NCBI RefSeq assembly: GCF_014268655.2
Contig: NZ_JABWQX020000001.1
Span: forward strand, 1 to 64,000
Direction: 5' to 3'
Length of the DNA stretch: 64,000 nt
Source of the DNA: Pseudomonas marvdashtae
GTDB lineage: Bacteria; Pseudomonadota; Gammaproteobacteria; Pseudomonadales; Pseudomonadaceae
The notes below the pieces were generated by a model, which did no database searches, had not been told where the DNA came from, and saw only the letters and a list, made by a program, of their open reading frames with translations. Shown here piece after piece: positions 1 to 8,141 of this stretch. Position numbers and translations under genes: made by a program. Within the stretch, counting starts at the first letter, position 1. The number at the start of each line of letters is the position of its first letter.

Positions 1-129
1 CGGGGCGGGCTGGGGTTTTAGGTAGTAGTCGAGGGCGCGGTTGGTGGCGTCTTCGAGGCGTTTTTCTTCGAGTTTTTCGACGCGGGATTTGTGTTCGTTT
101 TGCGGGGGATTCGGTGAATGCTTGACCAT
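1..129 (-). CDS. DUF6124/DUF3077-type small protein, 5' part only
   Basis: The minus strand from the ATG at 129 reads 43 codons without a stop and runs off the window. It begins MVKHSPNPPQ, then a charged stretch and an ATNRALDYYLKP segment. This pattern, a proline/asparagine-rich start followed by an amphipathic helix ending in ALDYYL, resembles the DUF6124 (formerly DUF3077) proteins of about 110 residues that are multi-copy in fluorescent pseudomonads. Their function is unknown to me. The 3' end is missing, so length and integrity cannot be judged. The gene sits behind a long structured leader at 205-354. Family assignment rests on recognition of the N-terminus only. Confidence 0.6.
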   Translation of the reverse strand, partial: MVKHSPNPPQNEHKSRVEKLEEKRLEDATNRALDYYLKPQPAP

Positions 130-204
130 GTCTGTGTACCAGAATTGGGGTCGACATCCTTTCGCTTGCATTCGAAGAGGTGGCAACTGTACGTAGGTGT
201 GCAA

Positions 205-354
205 GACCGGTCCGGTACCGCCGGCAGACCCGAAGGTCTCCCACGCACAATTGCCATAACGGACGCGAGCATAAAAAAATGCTCGGTCAATAGCCATAAC
301 CAATTGCGTACCAGTCCGGACTTGCACGTCCGTGTCACCTTTTTTTGCGGTGAC
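205..354 (-). promoter_or_regulatory. Structured multi-hairpin leader upstream of the DUF6124 gene
   Basis: Four perfect short hairpins lie in series. GTCACC/GGTGAC is at 334-354 with a 9-nt loop. CGGAC/GTCCG is at 317-332. GAGCAT/ATGCTC is at 267-284. AGACC/GGTCT is at 226-239 and, read on the minus strand, closes a UUCG tetraloop. The motif GCCATAAC also occurs twice, at 253-260 and 293-300. All lie on the 5' side of the ATG at 129, so in the transcript they would form a 5' leader of at least 200 nt. No ORF explains the stretch. It could instead be an independent small RNA or a transposed palindromic element. The rest of the gap, 355-585, shows no clear structure and should hold the promoter of the gene at 586. 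Confidence 0.45.
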
Positions 355-585
355 GAACAGAGCTTAGCCGTGCTTCGAAGTGCTGCCTAGTTCATGAACA
401 GCCCGGCGTCTTGAAGGAAATGTCCGAGGAACTTGAAGGTCAACGAATGCCACTTCTAAACGTGACTTGGCAGTCATCATGCGCAAAATAAGACCTATCT
501 CCCGCTAACCTGATTCGATGATGGCGTTCCGCTGGGGAATCGCTAAACTGCGCCAGCCGTTCATTTTTCTCACGAGGCTGTGCCG

Positions 586-966
586 ATGAAATTTCGTTTC
601 TTGTTGTGGATGCTGGGGTGGTTGATGGGCAAGGCCAGCCGCACCAACCCTGCTTTCCAGCAGCAATTGGGTGACAAGGAATTGGTGTTCCAGCTGCAAA
701 CCCTGGACGGCAAGGTCGCCCGCCACTTCACCGTGAAGAACCAGCGCATCACCAGCCAGTCGGGTGTTTACCCAACGCCGGCCTTCGCCATCGCATTCAA
801 GGATGCAGGCTACGGTTTCGCCACGATGCAGGCGAAGAACAAGCAACTGGCATTCATGACGGGGATTCAGGACAAGTCGATCCAGATCAAAGGCAACCCG
901 GCGCTGGTGATCTGGTTTCAGGGGCTGATGAAGTATTTGAAGCCGAGGAAGGCTAAGAAAGTCTAG
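586..966 (+). CDS. Hypothetical protein, possibly SCP2-like
   Basis: A 126-residue protein. The ATG at 586 is preferred over the GTG two codons earlier because CGAGG at 573-577 lies at good spacing for it. The N-terminus (MKFRFLLWMLGWLMG) is hydrophobic and could be a membrane anchor or uncleaved signal. The middle, with FQLQTLDGKVARHF, ITSQSG and AIAFKDAGYG, alternates short strands as in SCP2 sterol-carrier-like lipid-binding folds, and the C-terminus is lysine-rich. I recognise it as a protein common in Pseudomonas but know no demonstrated function; the SCP2 link is an inference. It stands alone, followed at once by a REPIN. Confidence 0.6.
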   Translation: MKFRFLLWMLGWLMGKASRTNPAFQQQLGDKELVFQLQTLDGKVARHFTVKNQRITSQSGVYPTPAFAIAFKDAGYGFATMQAKNKQLAFMTGIQDKSIQIKGNPALVIWFQGLMKYLKPRKAKKV

Positions 967-977
967 TCGAGAACCCC

Positions 978-1107
978 GTGGCGAGGGAGCTTGCTCCCGC
1001 TGGGCTGCGAAGCGGCCCCAAATAGGCTAATGCGTTTCCCCTGACGGATCGCGTCGGCAGGTTTTGCGACTGCTGCGCAGCCGAGCGGGAGCAAGCTCCC
1101 TCGCCAC
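978..1107. repeat. REPIN (paired REP elements)
   Basis: Two copies of the REP core GTGGCGAGGGAGCTTGCTCCC face each other at 978-1000 and 1085-1107, separated by about 85 bases with further internal complementarity (GGGCTGCGAAGCGGCCC). This is the REP doublet layout of fluorescent pseudomonads. It lies between convergent genes, as such repeats usually do. Confidence 0.9.
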
Positions 1108-1133
1108 AAAAGCTCAACTGCCTGCGTCAGCAA

Positions 1134-2531
1134 TCAATGGCTGAACTGTGAAGCCAGTTCCCGCAGTAGCGTTTCAGCTTCAAGCACTTTGCTGACCACG
1201 TCATTGGCCTTTTCCCGAGTCAGCCCCACGCGTTCGAGCAGCGCGTCCGGGATGTCTTCGTCAGGGCCGGAGCCGATGCTGCGTGAGCGCAGCAGGCGCA
1301 CGGCCAGGCAGACGAGGTTCGGGTAGGCGGCGTATTCGCCGTCGTAGTGCGGGTCGTGCTGGAAGCGCAGGGCGGTGGCCAGTTCGTCGGGCATGTCCCA
1401 GTAGCGCATCAGCCAGGCGCCGATCTGTTCGCGACTGATCCCCAGCAGATGCTGTTCCACGTAGCTGTGACACAGGTGCGGGTTGACCTCCAGGTGCCGG
1501 CAGATCAACGAGAAGTGCGGCGGGAACACGTGGGCCAGCAGCAGATAACCGAAGTTGTGCAGCAGGCCCGACAGGTAGGTCAGGCCGCCTTCGGGGCGCT
1601 GGGCGCGCGGCATGGCGCGGGTCAGGCCTTCAATGACGGCGGCGGTGTAGATCGACTGCTGCCAGTACGGCGTGGTGTGTTGCGGGTGATCCTTGGGCAG
1701 GCTCAGGGTCTTGCCCAGGGCCAGGCCCAGCGCCAGGTTGATCACCAGGTCGAAGCCCAGCACCCGGACAATGGCGTCTTCCACCGAGCGAATCTTGCCC
1801 GGGGAGGCGTAGTAAGGCGACGCGGCCCAGCTCACCACTTGCGCGGCCAGCGCAGGGTCGGTTTCCACCACGCCAGTGATGTCGTCGATGGTCGCGTCAG
1901 GGTCGACCCGCAGCTTGATGATCTTCTGCGCGGTTTCGGCCAGCGGCGGAATCTCAATGGTTTCTTCCAGCCGCTGCTGGATGCGCCGCGCGGTGAATGC
2001 CTGCACGGCCAGGGTGATTTCCTTGCGGTCGTCGTCCGGGCGGTCCAGGTTAGGAGTGATGTTGCTCACAGGCTCGCCGAATGTTGCGGCGCTGGCCTTG
2101 GTGAGCATGGTCTTGAAGGCTTCGCTGGTGACTTCCAGCAGCAACCCCGGCTCGCCCGAGTTGATCAGCAGCTTCGGTTCGCGCAGCAGGCCTTCTTCGT
2201 ACAGGCAAGGGGAGCTGGTCAGCGCTGGCAGGCCGGGGAGCAGGCTCAGGCTGTGCTTGCCGAGCATCCGTTCCAGGCGTTCGGTTGGCACCGCCGTGAG
2301 TTTACGACCGGTAAGCTCGGCCAGCCGGTTGAGGTCCAGCAGCTGGTTTTGCGGAAACAGGACCATGAGCGCGCCCACGGCATCGTGCAACAGCACGGCC
2401 TGCACTTTGCGAGCGGGGTTGAGGCCCGGTCGCTCGATGACTTCGTCAAAGGCGATGCCCAATTTCTCGAGCAACTGCCGAATAACAGACGGAGCGTGCG
2501 GAGTTTCGGGGACGAGGGCAGCTTCAGTCAT
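1134..2531 (-). CDS. YbaK-like/HDOD two-domain protein
   Basis: A 465-residue protein. Residues of about 10-140 resemble the YbaK/ProX aminoacyl-tRNA deacylase fold (NPARKVQAVLLHD, then GRKLTAVPTERLERMLG and a GLLREPKLLINSGEPG segment). Residues of about 190-400 are an HDOD domain (IPPLAETAQKIIKLRVDPDA, DPALAAQVV, LSGLLHNFGYLLL). HDOD domains are HD-phosphohydrolase relatives that usually lack the full metal site and act in signalling. Whether the deacylase half is active cannot be told. It follows recG after 79 bases on the same strand, so it may be the last gene of an oxyR-recG-HDOD unit. The pairing suggests a regulatory rather than editing role, which is inference. Confidence 0.85.
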   Translation of the reverse strand: MTEAALVPETPHAPSVIRQLLEKLGIAFDEVIERPGLNPARKVQAVLLHDAVGALMVLFPQNQLLDLNRLAELTGRKLTAVPTERLERMLGKHSLSLLPGLPALTSSPCLYEEGLLREPKLLINSGEPGLLLEVTSEAFKTMLTKASAATFGEPVSNITPNLDRPDDDRKEITLAVQAFTARRIQQRLEETIEIPPLAETAQKIIKLRVDPDATIDDITGVVETDPALAAQVVSWAASPYYASPGKIRSVEDAIVRVLGFDLVINLALGLALGKTLSLPKDHPQHTTPYWQQSIYTAAVIEGLTRAMPRAQRPEGGLTYLSGLLHNFGYLLLAHVFPPHFSLICRHLEVNPHLCHSYVEQHLLGISREQIGAWLMRYWDMPDELATALRFQHDPHYDGEYAAYPNLVCLAVRLLRSRSIGSGPDEDIPDALLERVGLTREKANDVVSKVLEAETLLRELASQFSH

Positions 2532-2610
2532 GGTCTGTATCCGTTTTCCTACAAGTTGGTCAGTATAACCAGCTTGTCCAGCGGGCGCGTCCAGAAAACT
2601 GAGCGCGTAC

Positions 2611-4686
2611 TCACACTTGGCCGTATTGCTGCCCGTGACGCAGCCAGCGGTCCAGCAGCGGGCTGACGTGGTCGGGCCAGCGTTCGAGCAATGCCTGGGC
2701 GGCGTCGCGTACTGCCGGGAGCAGATCGGCGTCGCGCATCAGGTCGGCCACCTTGAATTGAAGCAGACCCGTCTGGCGCGTGCCGAGCATTTCGCCGGGA
2801 CCGCGCAATTCAAGGTCTTTTTCCGCGATGACAAAACCGTCGTTGGTTTCGCGCATGATCCCCAGCCGCTGGCGACCGATCTGGGACAGCGGCGGGTGGT
2901 ACAACAAGACGCAATGGCTGGCGGCGCTGCCCCGGCCAACCCGGCCACGCAGCTGATGCAGCTGCGCCAGGCCCAGGCGCTCGGGGTTCTCGATGATCAT
3001 CAGGCTGGCATTGGGCACATCGACACCAACCTCGATCACTGTAGTGGCGACCAGCAATTGCAGGGCTCCGGCTTTGAATTCGGCCATGACCGCGGCTTTC
3101 TCGGCGGGCTTCATGCGGCCATGGATCAGCCCGACCTTCAACTCGCCGAGGGCGGCGGTCAGGTCTTCGTAAGTGGTTTCGGCCGCCTGGCAGGTCAGCT
3201 CTTCCGACTCTTCGATCAACGTGCACACCCAATAGGCTTGCCTGCCTTCGGCGCAGGCGCCGCGCACGCGCTCGATTACTTCGACCCGGCGGGTGTCGGT
3301 GACCAGCACGGTGTTGACTGGCGTGCGACCGGGGGGCAGTTCGTCGAGGATCGAGGTGTCGAGGTCGGCGTAGGCGCTCATCGCCAGGGTCCGCGGGATC
3401 GGTGTCGCAGTCATGATCAACTGATGGGGACACATGCGTCCGCCCACGCCTTTCTGCCGCAGGGCCAAGCGCTGCTGGACGCCGAAACGGTGCTGTTCGT
3501 CGATGATCACCAGGGCCAGGTTCTTGAATTGCACCTCGTCCTGGAACAAGGCGTGGGTACCGACCACCATCGGCGCGCCTGAGGCGATCTGCGCCAAGGC
3601 GGCGACGCGGTTCTTGCCCTTGAGCTTGCCGGCCAGCCAGGCGACTTCGATGCCCAAGGGTTCGAGCCAGCGCTGGAAGGTGATGAAATGCTGCTCGGCC
3701 AGGATCTCGGTGGGCGCCATCAACGCCACCTGATAACCGGCCTCCAAGGCCTGCAACGCGGCTAGGGCGGCGACCACGGTCTTGCCAGCGCCGACGTCGC
3801 CCTGGATCAACCGCAGCATCGGCTCGGGTTGGCTCAGGTCATAGGCGATTTCATTGCCGACCCGTTGCTGGGCGCCGGTGGGGGTGAAACCGAGATTGGC
3901 CAGGTATCGGGTCGGCAGCTTTTTTGCCTTGGGCATGGCCGGTGCGCGCAGCGAACGCAGGCTTTCGCGCAGGCGTTGTTGCGACAGTTGATGAGTCAGC
4001 AATTCTTCAAAAGCCAGGCGATGCTGGGCCCAGTGATGCCCGAGGGCGAGTTCTTCGACGTCGGCATCGGCGGGCGGGTGGTGCAAATAGCGAATCGCGT
4101 CGGCCAGCGGCGCCAAATGGTAATCGCGCGCCAGTTCCTTGGGCAGCCAGTCGGGCAGGCTGGTGGGGCCGAGCAGGGTCAGGGTCTGCTGGCAGAGCTG
4201 GCGCAGGCGTTGTTGGGTCAGGCCTTCGGTGAGCGGGTAGACCGGCGTCAGGGTTTCAGCCACAGGCGGCGGTTCGTCACCGGTGATGGCGCGGTATTCC
4301 GGGTGATAGATCTCCAGCCCGGAGGCACCGGGCCGCGCCTCACCGTAGCAGCGCACGCGGGTGCCGCGCTTGAGACCTTCCTTTTGCGCGTTGCTGAAAT
4401 GATAGAAACGCAGGCTGAGCCCGCCGGTGCCGTCCTGCAGGCGCACCACCAGGCTGCGCCGGCGACCCATGACCACATCGGCGCCGCTGACGGTGCCTTC
4501 CACCACTGCATCCTGCCCCGGCCGCAAATGACCGATGGGCACCACGCGGGTGCGATCCTGATAACGCAGCGGCAGGTGAAACAGCACGTCCTGAAGGGTT
4601 TCCAGGCCGACCTTGGCCAGTTTCTCGGCCATGGCTTCACCGACACCCTTGAGTGTCGTCACCGGCACTTTCGACAGCTCAGTCAT
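2611..4686 (-). CDS. recG: ATP-dependent DNA helicase RecG
   Basis: A 691-residue protein of normal RecG length. The N-terminal wedge/OB region spans about residues 1-150. Walker A GDVGAGKT is at 296-303, the DExH box DEQHRFG begins at 396, and the C-terminal helicase half contains the QLRGRVGRG motif VI. RecG is a monomeric double-strand translocase that remodels stalled replication forks and D-loops in the cytoplasm. Its start lies 9 bases after the oxyR stop, so the two genes are almost certainly co-transcribed. Confidence 0.98.
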   Translation of the reverse strand: MTELSKVPVTTLKGVGEAMAEKLAKVGLETLQDVLFHLPLRYQDRTRVVPIGHLRPGQDAVVEGTVSGADVVMGRRRSLVVRLQDGTGGLSLRFYHFSNAQKEGLKRGTRVRCYGEARPGASGLEIYHPEYRAITGDEPPPVAETLTPVYPLTEGLTQQRLRQLCQQTLTLLGPTSLPDWLPKELARDYHLAPLADAIRYLHHPPADADVEELALGHHWAQHRLAFEELLTHQLSQQRLRESLRSLRAPAMPKAKKLPTRYLANLGFTPTGAQQRVGNEIAYDLSQPEPMLRLIQGDVGAGKTVVAALAALQALEAGYQVALMAPTEILAEQHFITFQRWLEPLGIEVAWLAGKLKGKNRVAALAQIASGAPMVVGTHALFQDEVQFKNLALVIIDEQHRFGVQQRLALRQKGVGGRMCPHQLIMTATPIPRTLAMSAYADLDTSILDELPPGRTPVNTVLVTDTRRVEVIERVRGACAEGRQAYWVCTLIEESEELTCQAAETTYEDLTAALGELKVGLIHGRMKPAEKAAVMAEFKAGALQLLVATTVIEVGVDVPNASLMIIENPERLGLAQLHQLRGRVGRGSAASHCVLLYHPPLSQIGRQRLGIMRETNDGFVIAEKDLELRGPGEMLGTRQTGLLQFKVADLMRDADLLPAVRDAAQALLERWPDHVSPLLDRWLRHGQQYGQV

Positions 4687-4695
4687 GGCAGCGGC

Positions 4696-5616
4696 TTACT
4701 TGGCGGCGGGGGGCTTGGCCACGGAGCACAGGCGGATCGAGTCGGCGAGGATCTCGATGGCCTTGGGTCGCGGGAAGCTGGCGCGCCAGGCGATGGCAAC
4801 GGTGCGGAACGGCACGGGGGCGGTCAGCGGACGGACTTCGATCACGCCTGGGGCGTAGTGATGGCTGTCCACCGCCGACAGCGGCAGGATCGAAATGCCC
4901 AGTCCCGAGGCGACCATGTGGCGAATGGTTTCCAAGGAGCTGGATTCCACGGTGGTGTGCTTGGCGCCTTCGCTGCCCTTGGTCAGTGTAGGGCAGGCTT
5001 CGAGCACCTGGTCGCGGAAGCAGTGGCCTTCACCGAGCAACAGCAGGCTCTTGTCGTTGAGCAGGGCAGCGTCGATGGTTTTTTTCTGAGTCCACGGATG
5101 TTGCGCTGGCATCAAGACATAAAACGGCTCGTCGTAGAGCGGCAGGGTCAGGACATCGGCTTCGTTGAACGGCAGGGCGATGATGATCGCGTCCAGTTCG
5201 CCGTTGCGCAGCTTGTCGCGTAGCACGTGCGTGAAGTTTTCTTCGATGTACAACGGCATCTGCGGGGCGACCCGGTGCAGTTGCGGGATCAGGTGTGGGA
5301 ACAGGTACGGGCCGACGGTGTAGATCGCGCCGACTTTCAGCGGTGCAGTCAGTTGGTTCTTGCCGGCCTGGGCCAGTTCGCGAATGCCTTGGGCCTGCTC
5401 CAGCACTTTCTGCGCTTGAGCGACGATGCCTTCGCCAACCGGCGTCAGGCGCACCGCGCTTTTGCTGCGCTCGAAAATCAGCACACCGAGTTCGTCTTCA
5501 AGCTTTTTCACACCCACCGAGAGCGTCGGCTGGCTGACGTGGCAACGCTCGGCCGCATGGCCGAAGTGCTGCTCCTGGGCGAGGGTCACGATGTAGCGTA
5601 ATTCTGTGAGGGTCAT
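4696..5616 (-). CDS. oxyR: Hydrogen peroxide-inducible regulator OxyR
   Basis: A 306-residue LysR-family regulator when read from MTLTELRY at 5616; the open frame extends upstream but the extra residues do not look like protein. The winged helix-turn-helix fills about residues 1-60 (HAAERCHVSQPTLSVGVKKLE). The effector domain has the peroxide-sensing cysteines C199 and C208 in GHCFRDQVLEAC, at the same numbers as in E. coli OxyR. On oxidation these form a disulfide and the tetramer activates catalase and peroxidase genes. Immediately upstream of recG on the same strand. Confidence 0.97.
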   Translation of the reverse strand: MTLTELRYIVTLAQEQHFGHAAERCHVSQPTLSVGVKKLEDELGVLIFERSKSAVRLTPVGEGIVAQAQKVLEQAQGIRELAQAGKNQLTAPLKVGAIYTVGPYLFPHLIPQLHRVAPQMPLYIEENFTHVLRDKLRNGELDAIIIALPFNEADVLTLPLYDEPFYVLMPAQHPWTQKKTIDAALLNDKSLLLLGEGHCFRDQVLEACPTLTKGSEGAKHTTVESSSLETIRHMVASGLGISILPLSAVDSHHYAPGVIEVRPLTAPVPFRTVAIAWRASFPRPKAIEILADSIRLCSVAKPPAAK

Positions 5617-5735
5617 GGCGAAACGTCCGTGAAGTTGCGAGCCAAGCATACCGGCTGCAATCGATAGACGCACGTTATCAGACTGCGGGCGCGGTGTGAC
5701 ACTGGCGAATGTGAGTTGGGTCGTTGCTGGATATG

Positions 5736-5765
5736 AAAAAGGCACCTTTCGGTGCCTTTGTTTTC
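5736..5765 (-). terminator. Intrinsic terminator after tonB
   Basis: The 6-bp GGCACC/GGTGCC stem, extended by three A-T pairs, closes a 4-base loop and is followed on the minus strand by a T run. It lies 24 bases beyond the tonB stop, separating the tonB operon from oxyR. Confidence 0.85.
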
Positions 5766-5788
5766 ATGTGGCGGGGCGTGTCTGGAAA

Positions 5789-6544
5789 TCAGCGCCGGCG
5801 CTTGTCGATGGAATAGAGGAACGGTGCCGTCAGTTCCACCGTGCCGTTGGTCAGCAGATCGGCCGGTGGCTTGGGCAGCGGCTGGGCGCGACGGATCATT
5901 TCCAGGGTGGCCCGGTCCAGATCGGCGTTGCCTGACTTGCCCACCAGTTCGAAAGACACGACGTTGCCTTCGGCATCCACCACGAACCGCAGGCGGTTCA
6001 TGCCTTCTTTACCGCGTGCCTGGGCGCTGGCCGGGTATTTCTTGTATTTGCCCAGATGCGCGAGCAGCGTGCCTTGCCAACTGGCCTTGGCCGCCATCTG
6101 TGCCGGGGACGGGCCAGGGGCAGGTTGCGCGGATTTTTCGGTCGGGGCCTGGGTTGGCTGAGTGTCGCTGGGTTTCTGCTCCGACGGCGGTTCCTTGGGC
6201 GGCTCCGGCTTTTTCTCCACTGGCTTGGGCTTGGGCGGTTGTGGCTTGGGCTTGGGCTTGACCGGCTTGGGCACGGCGATTTCCGCCTTCGGTGCTTCGG
6301 CCAGTTTAGGCAGCGGCAATTCTTCGACCGGCTCGGGAGGTTGCGGCGGTGTGACGACTTTCGGTGGCGCAGGCGGTGGTGGCGCGGGAACTGGCGCCAG
6401 TTCGACCATCATCGCCTGGGGAGGCAATTCGATGGGCGCACGTGTCGTCCAGTTCAGCGCCAGCGCGATGGCAAGCGCATGCACGCCCAGCACCACGGCC
6501 AGGCTACCGCTGTAACGCGTCAGCTTTTGGCGCGTCGTGATCAT
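5789..6544 (-). CDS. tonB: Energy transducer TonB
   Basis: A 251-residue protein. One transmembrane helix lies near residues 13-31. A long Pro/Lys/Glu-rich periplasmic spacer with repeated PKP and EPP units spans about residues 40-140. A C-terminal TonB domain of about 85 residues contains the conserved YP in KKYPASAQARG. TonB spans the periplasm and passes proton-motive energy from ExbB/ExbD to outer-membrane receptors. Its ATG overlaps the exbD stop in an ATGA, so translation is coupled. Last gene of exbB-exbD-tonB, closed by the terminator at 5736-5765. Confidence 0.96.
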   Translation of the reverse strand: MITTRQKLTRYSGSLAVVLGVHALAIALALNWTTRAPIELPPQAMMVELAPVPAPPPPAPPKVVTPPQPPEPVEELPLPKLAEAPKAEIAVPKPVKPKPKPQPPKPKPVEKKPEPPKEPPSEQKPSDTQPTQAPTEKSAQPAPGPSPAQMAAKASWQGTLLAHLGKYKKYPASAQARGKEGMNRLRFVVDAEGNVVSFELVGKSGNADLDRATLEMIRRAQPLPKPPADLLTNGTVELTAPFLYSIDKRRR

Positions 6545-6969
6545 TTCTTCGGCGCCGTCTCGAGTCCGACCAGGCCGACTTTCAAGTAGCCGGCACCGCG
6601 CAGGGCGTCCATCACACTCATCAAGTCGCCGTAATCGACGCCTTTGTCGGCCTGGAAGAAGATCGTCGTGTCTTTTTTGCCCTGGGTCTTGGCATCCAGG
6701 GTCGCGCCGAGGCTTTCGACCTTGATTTCGTCTTCGCCCAGGAACAGGCGCTGGTCGGCCTTGACGCTCAAGAACACCGGTTTCTCAGGGCGTGGCGACG
6801 GCTTGGCCGTCGACGCGGGGAGATCAACCTTGATGTCCACGGTGGCGAGCGGGGCGGCCACCATGAAGATGATCAACAGCACCAGCATCACGTCGATGAA
6901 CGGCGTGACGTTGATTTCGTGGTTCTCGGCCAGATCGTCGTCTGCGCCTTCTTTCAAATGCAGGCCCAT
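6541..6969 (-). CDS. exbD: Biopolymer transport protein ExbD
   Basis: A 142-residue inner-membrane protein. A short cytoplasmic N-terminus leads into INVTPFIDVMLVLLIIFMVA, the single transmembrane helix with the essential aspartate, followed by a periplasmic domain. It couples proton flow through the ExbB pentamer to TonB. It starts 6 bases after the exbB stop and overlaps tonB by 4 bases. Confidence 0.97.
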   Translation of the reverse strand: MGLHLKEGADDDLAENHEINVTPFIDVMLVLLIIFMVAAPLATVDIKVDLPASTAKPSPRPEKPVFLSVKADQRLFLGEDEIKVESLGATLDAKTQGKKDTTIFFQADKGVDYGDLMSVMDALRGAGYLKVGLVGLETAPKK

Positions 6970-6975
6970 GGCCGA

Positions 6976-7953
6976 TTACCCCACTTTCACCATGTGCGGT
7001 TGCGCGCCGCGCTCGGGCGGCAGGTGATCCAGATCGCGGCTGACCAGCAGCAGGACTTCGGCCGAAGCATCGGACACCTGCGCCTTGTAGCCAGCGATGG
7101 AGCGGGCGAAAACGTTGTAGATGACCACGGCCGGGATTGCCGCGACCAAGCCCAGTGCCGTTGCCAGCAGGGCTTCGGCGATGCCGGGGGCTACGACGGC
7201 GAGGTTGGTGGTCTGGGTCTTGGCGATGCCGATGAAGCTGTTCATGATCCCCCAGACGGTGCCGAACAGGCCGACAAACGGTGCGGTGGAGCCGATGGTG
7301 GCAAGCACGCCGGTGCCGCTGCTCATGTTGCGGCCGCAGGCGGCGACCAGGCGCTCGAGGCGGAAGCTCACGCGTTCCTTGATGCCTTCTTTCTCGCGGC
7401 TGTTGGCCGATAGCTGCATTTCTTCGAGCGCGTCGTGCACCAACAGGTTGGCGAGGGTGCCTTCCTTCGCAGCGGTGGCGCTGGCTTCCTTGAGGGTGGT
7501 GGCTTTTTTCAGCGCAGCGATTTCACCCCGCAGGCGACGCTTGGCGCCCAGCAGCTCGAAGCCTTTGGCGATCCAGATGGTCCAGGTGATGATCGAGGCG
7601 ATGGCGAGGCCGATCATTACGGCTTTGACGATGATGTCGGCATTCTGGTACATGCCCCAAGGCGACAGGTCGTGGGCCATGCCCAAGGTGTTATCGGCTT
7701 CGAGCACTTGAGGGGCGTCTGCGGCGCTGGCTTCCACGGCCTGGGTCGGGTCGGTGGCTGCTGGCGTCGCTACGGGAGCGGCAGCATCGGTCGGCGCCTG
7801 GGTAGCGGCTGGCCCCGTGGCGGGAGCGGTGGCCGGCGTTTGCGCGTCGGCAAAAGCGCCGGGCGCCAACAGCAGGCTAAGCAGCAAGGCCGCCGTGGCG
7901 CTCCAGGCGCGAGGGCGGTTGGTTGGCGAAGCGGAGAAGAGTGAGCGTGTCAT
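6976..7953 (-). CDS. exbB: Biopolymer transport protein ExbB, long N-terminal form
   Basis: A 325-residue protein read from MTRSLFSASP at 7953; the frame is open further upstream but the added residues look random. A signal-like hydrophobic segment (LLLSLLLAPGAFA) is followed by about 70 Ala/Pro/Thr-rich residues. Then come three transmembrane helices of the MotA/TolQ/ExbB proton-channel family, including GTVWGIMNSFIGIA. The periplasmic extension is typical of ExbB in pseudomonads and absent in E. coli. First gene of the exbB-exbD-tonB operon. Confidence 0.95.
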   Translation of the reverse strand: MTRSLFSASPTNRPRAWSATAALLLSLLLAPGAFADAQTPATAPATGPAATQAPTDAAAPVATPAATDPTQAVEASAADAPQVLEADNTLGMAHDLSPWGMYQNADIIVKAVMIGLAIASIITWTIWIAKGFELLGAKRRLRGEIAALKKATTLKEASATAAKEGTLANLLVHDALEEMQLSANSREKEGIKERVSFRLERLVAACGRNMSSGTGVLATIGSTAPFVGLFGTVWGIMNSFIGIAKTQTTNLAVVAPGIAEALLATALGLVAAIPAVVIYNVFARSIAGYKAQVSDASAEVLLLVSRDLDHLPPERGAQPHMVKVG

Positions 7954-8038
7954 GCTGGCCGGACCTGAGAAAAAAAGAAGGTTGATGCTCTTCCAGGCCT
8001 CGTGAGGCCGAGAACAAAAGTGGTACGCATTATTGCAA

Positions 8039-8064
8039 GTAATTCTTGTTAACAAAAGTAATAC
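8039..8064. promoter_or_regulatory. AT-rich dyad between exbB and the divergent SDR gene
   Basis: A perfect 10-bp palindrome, TTGTTAACAA at 8046-8055, sits inside a looser dyad (GTAATTCTTGTT facing AACAAAAGTAATAC). It is in the AT-rich divergent intergenic region, 86 bases upstream of exbB. A regulator site is plausible. It is not a convincing Fur box, although iron control would be expected for this operon. Confidence 0.35.
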
Positions 8065-8141
8065 AGTAACTTTTTTTCTCACATGGCTAGCCGCTCGTCC
8101 CCCACGGAGGCTAGTCTGCGGCTTTACCAGAGGAGTTCTTG

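Noticed and set aside
8020..8064. Fur box in the exbB promoter
   Set aside because: The AT-rich sequence does not match the 19-bp Fur consensus convincingly; kept only as an unnamed dyad.
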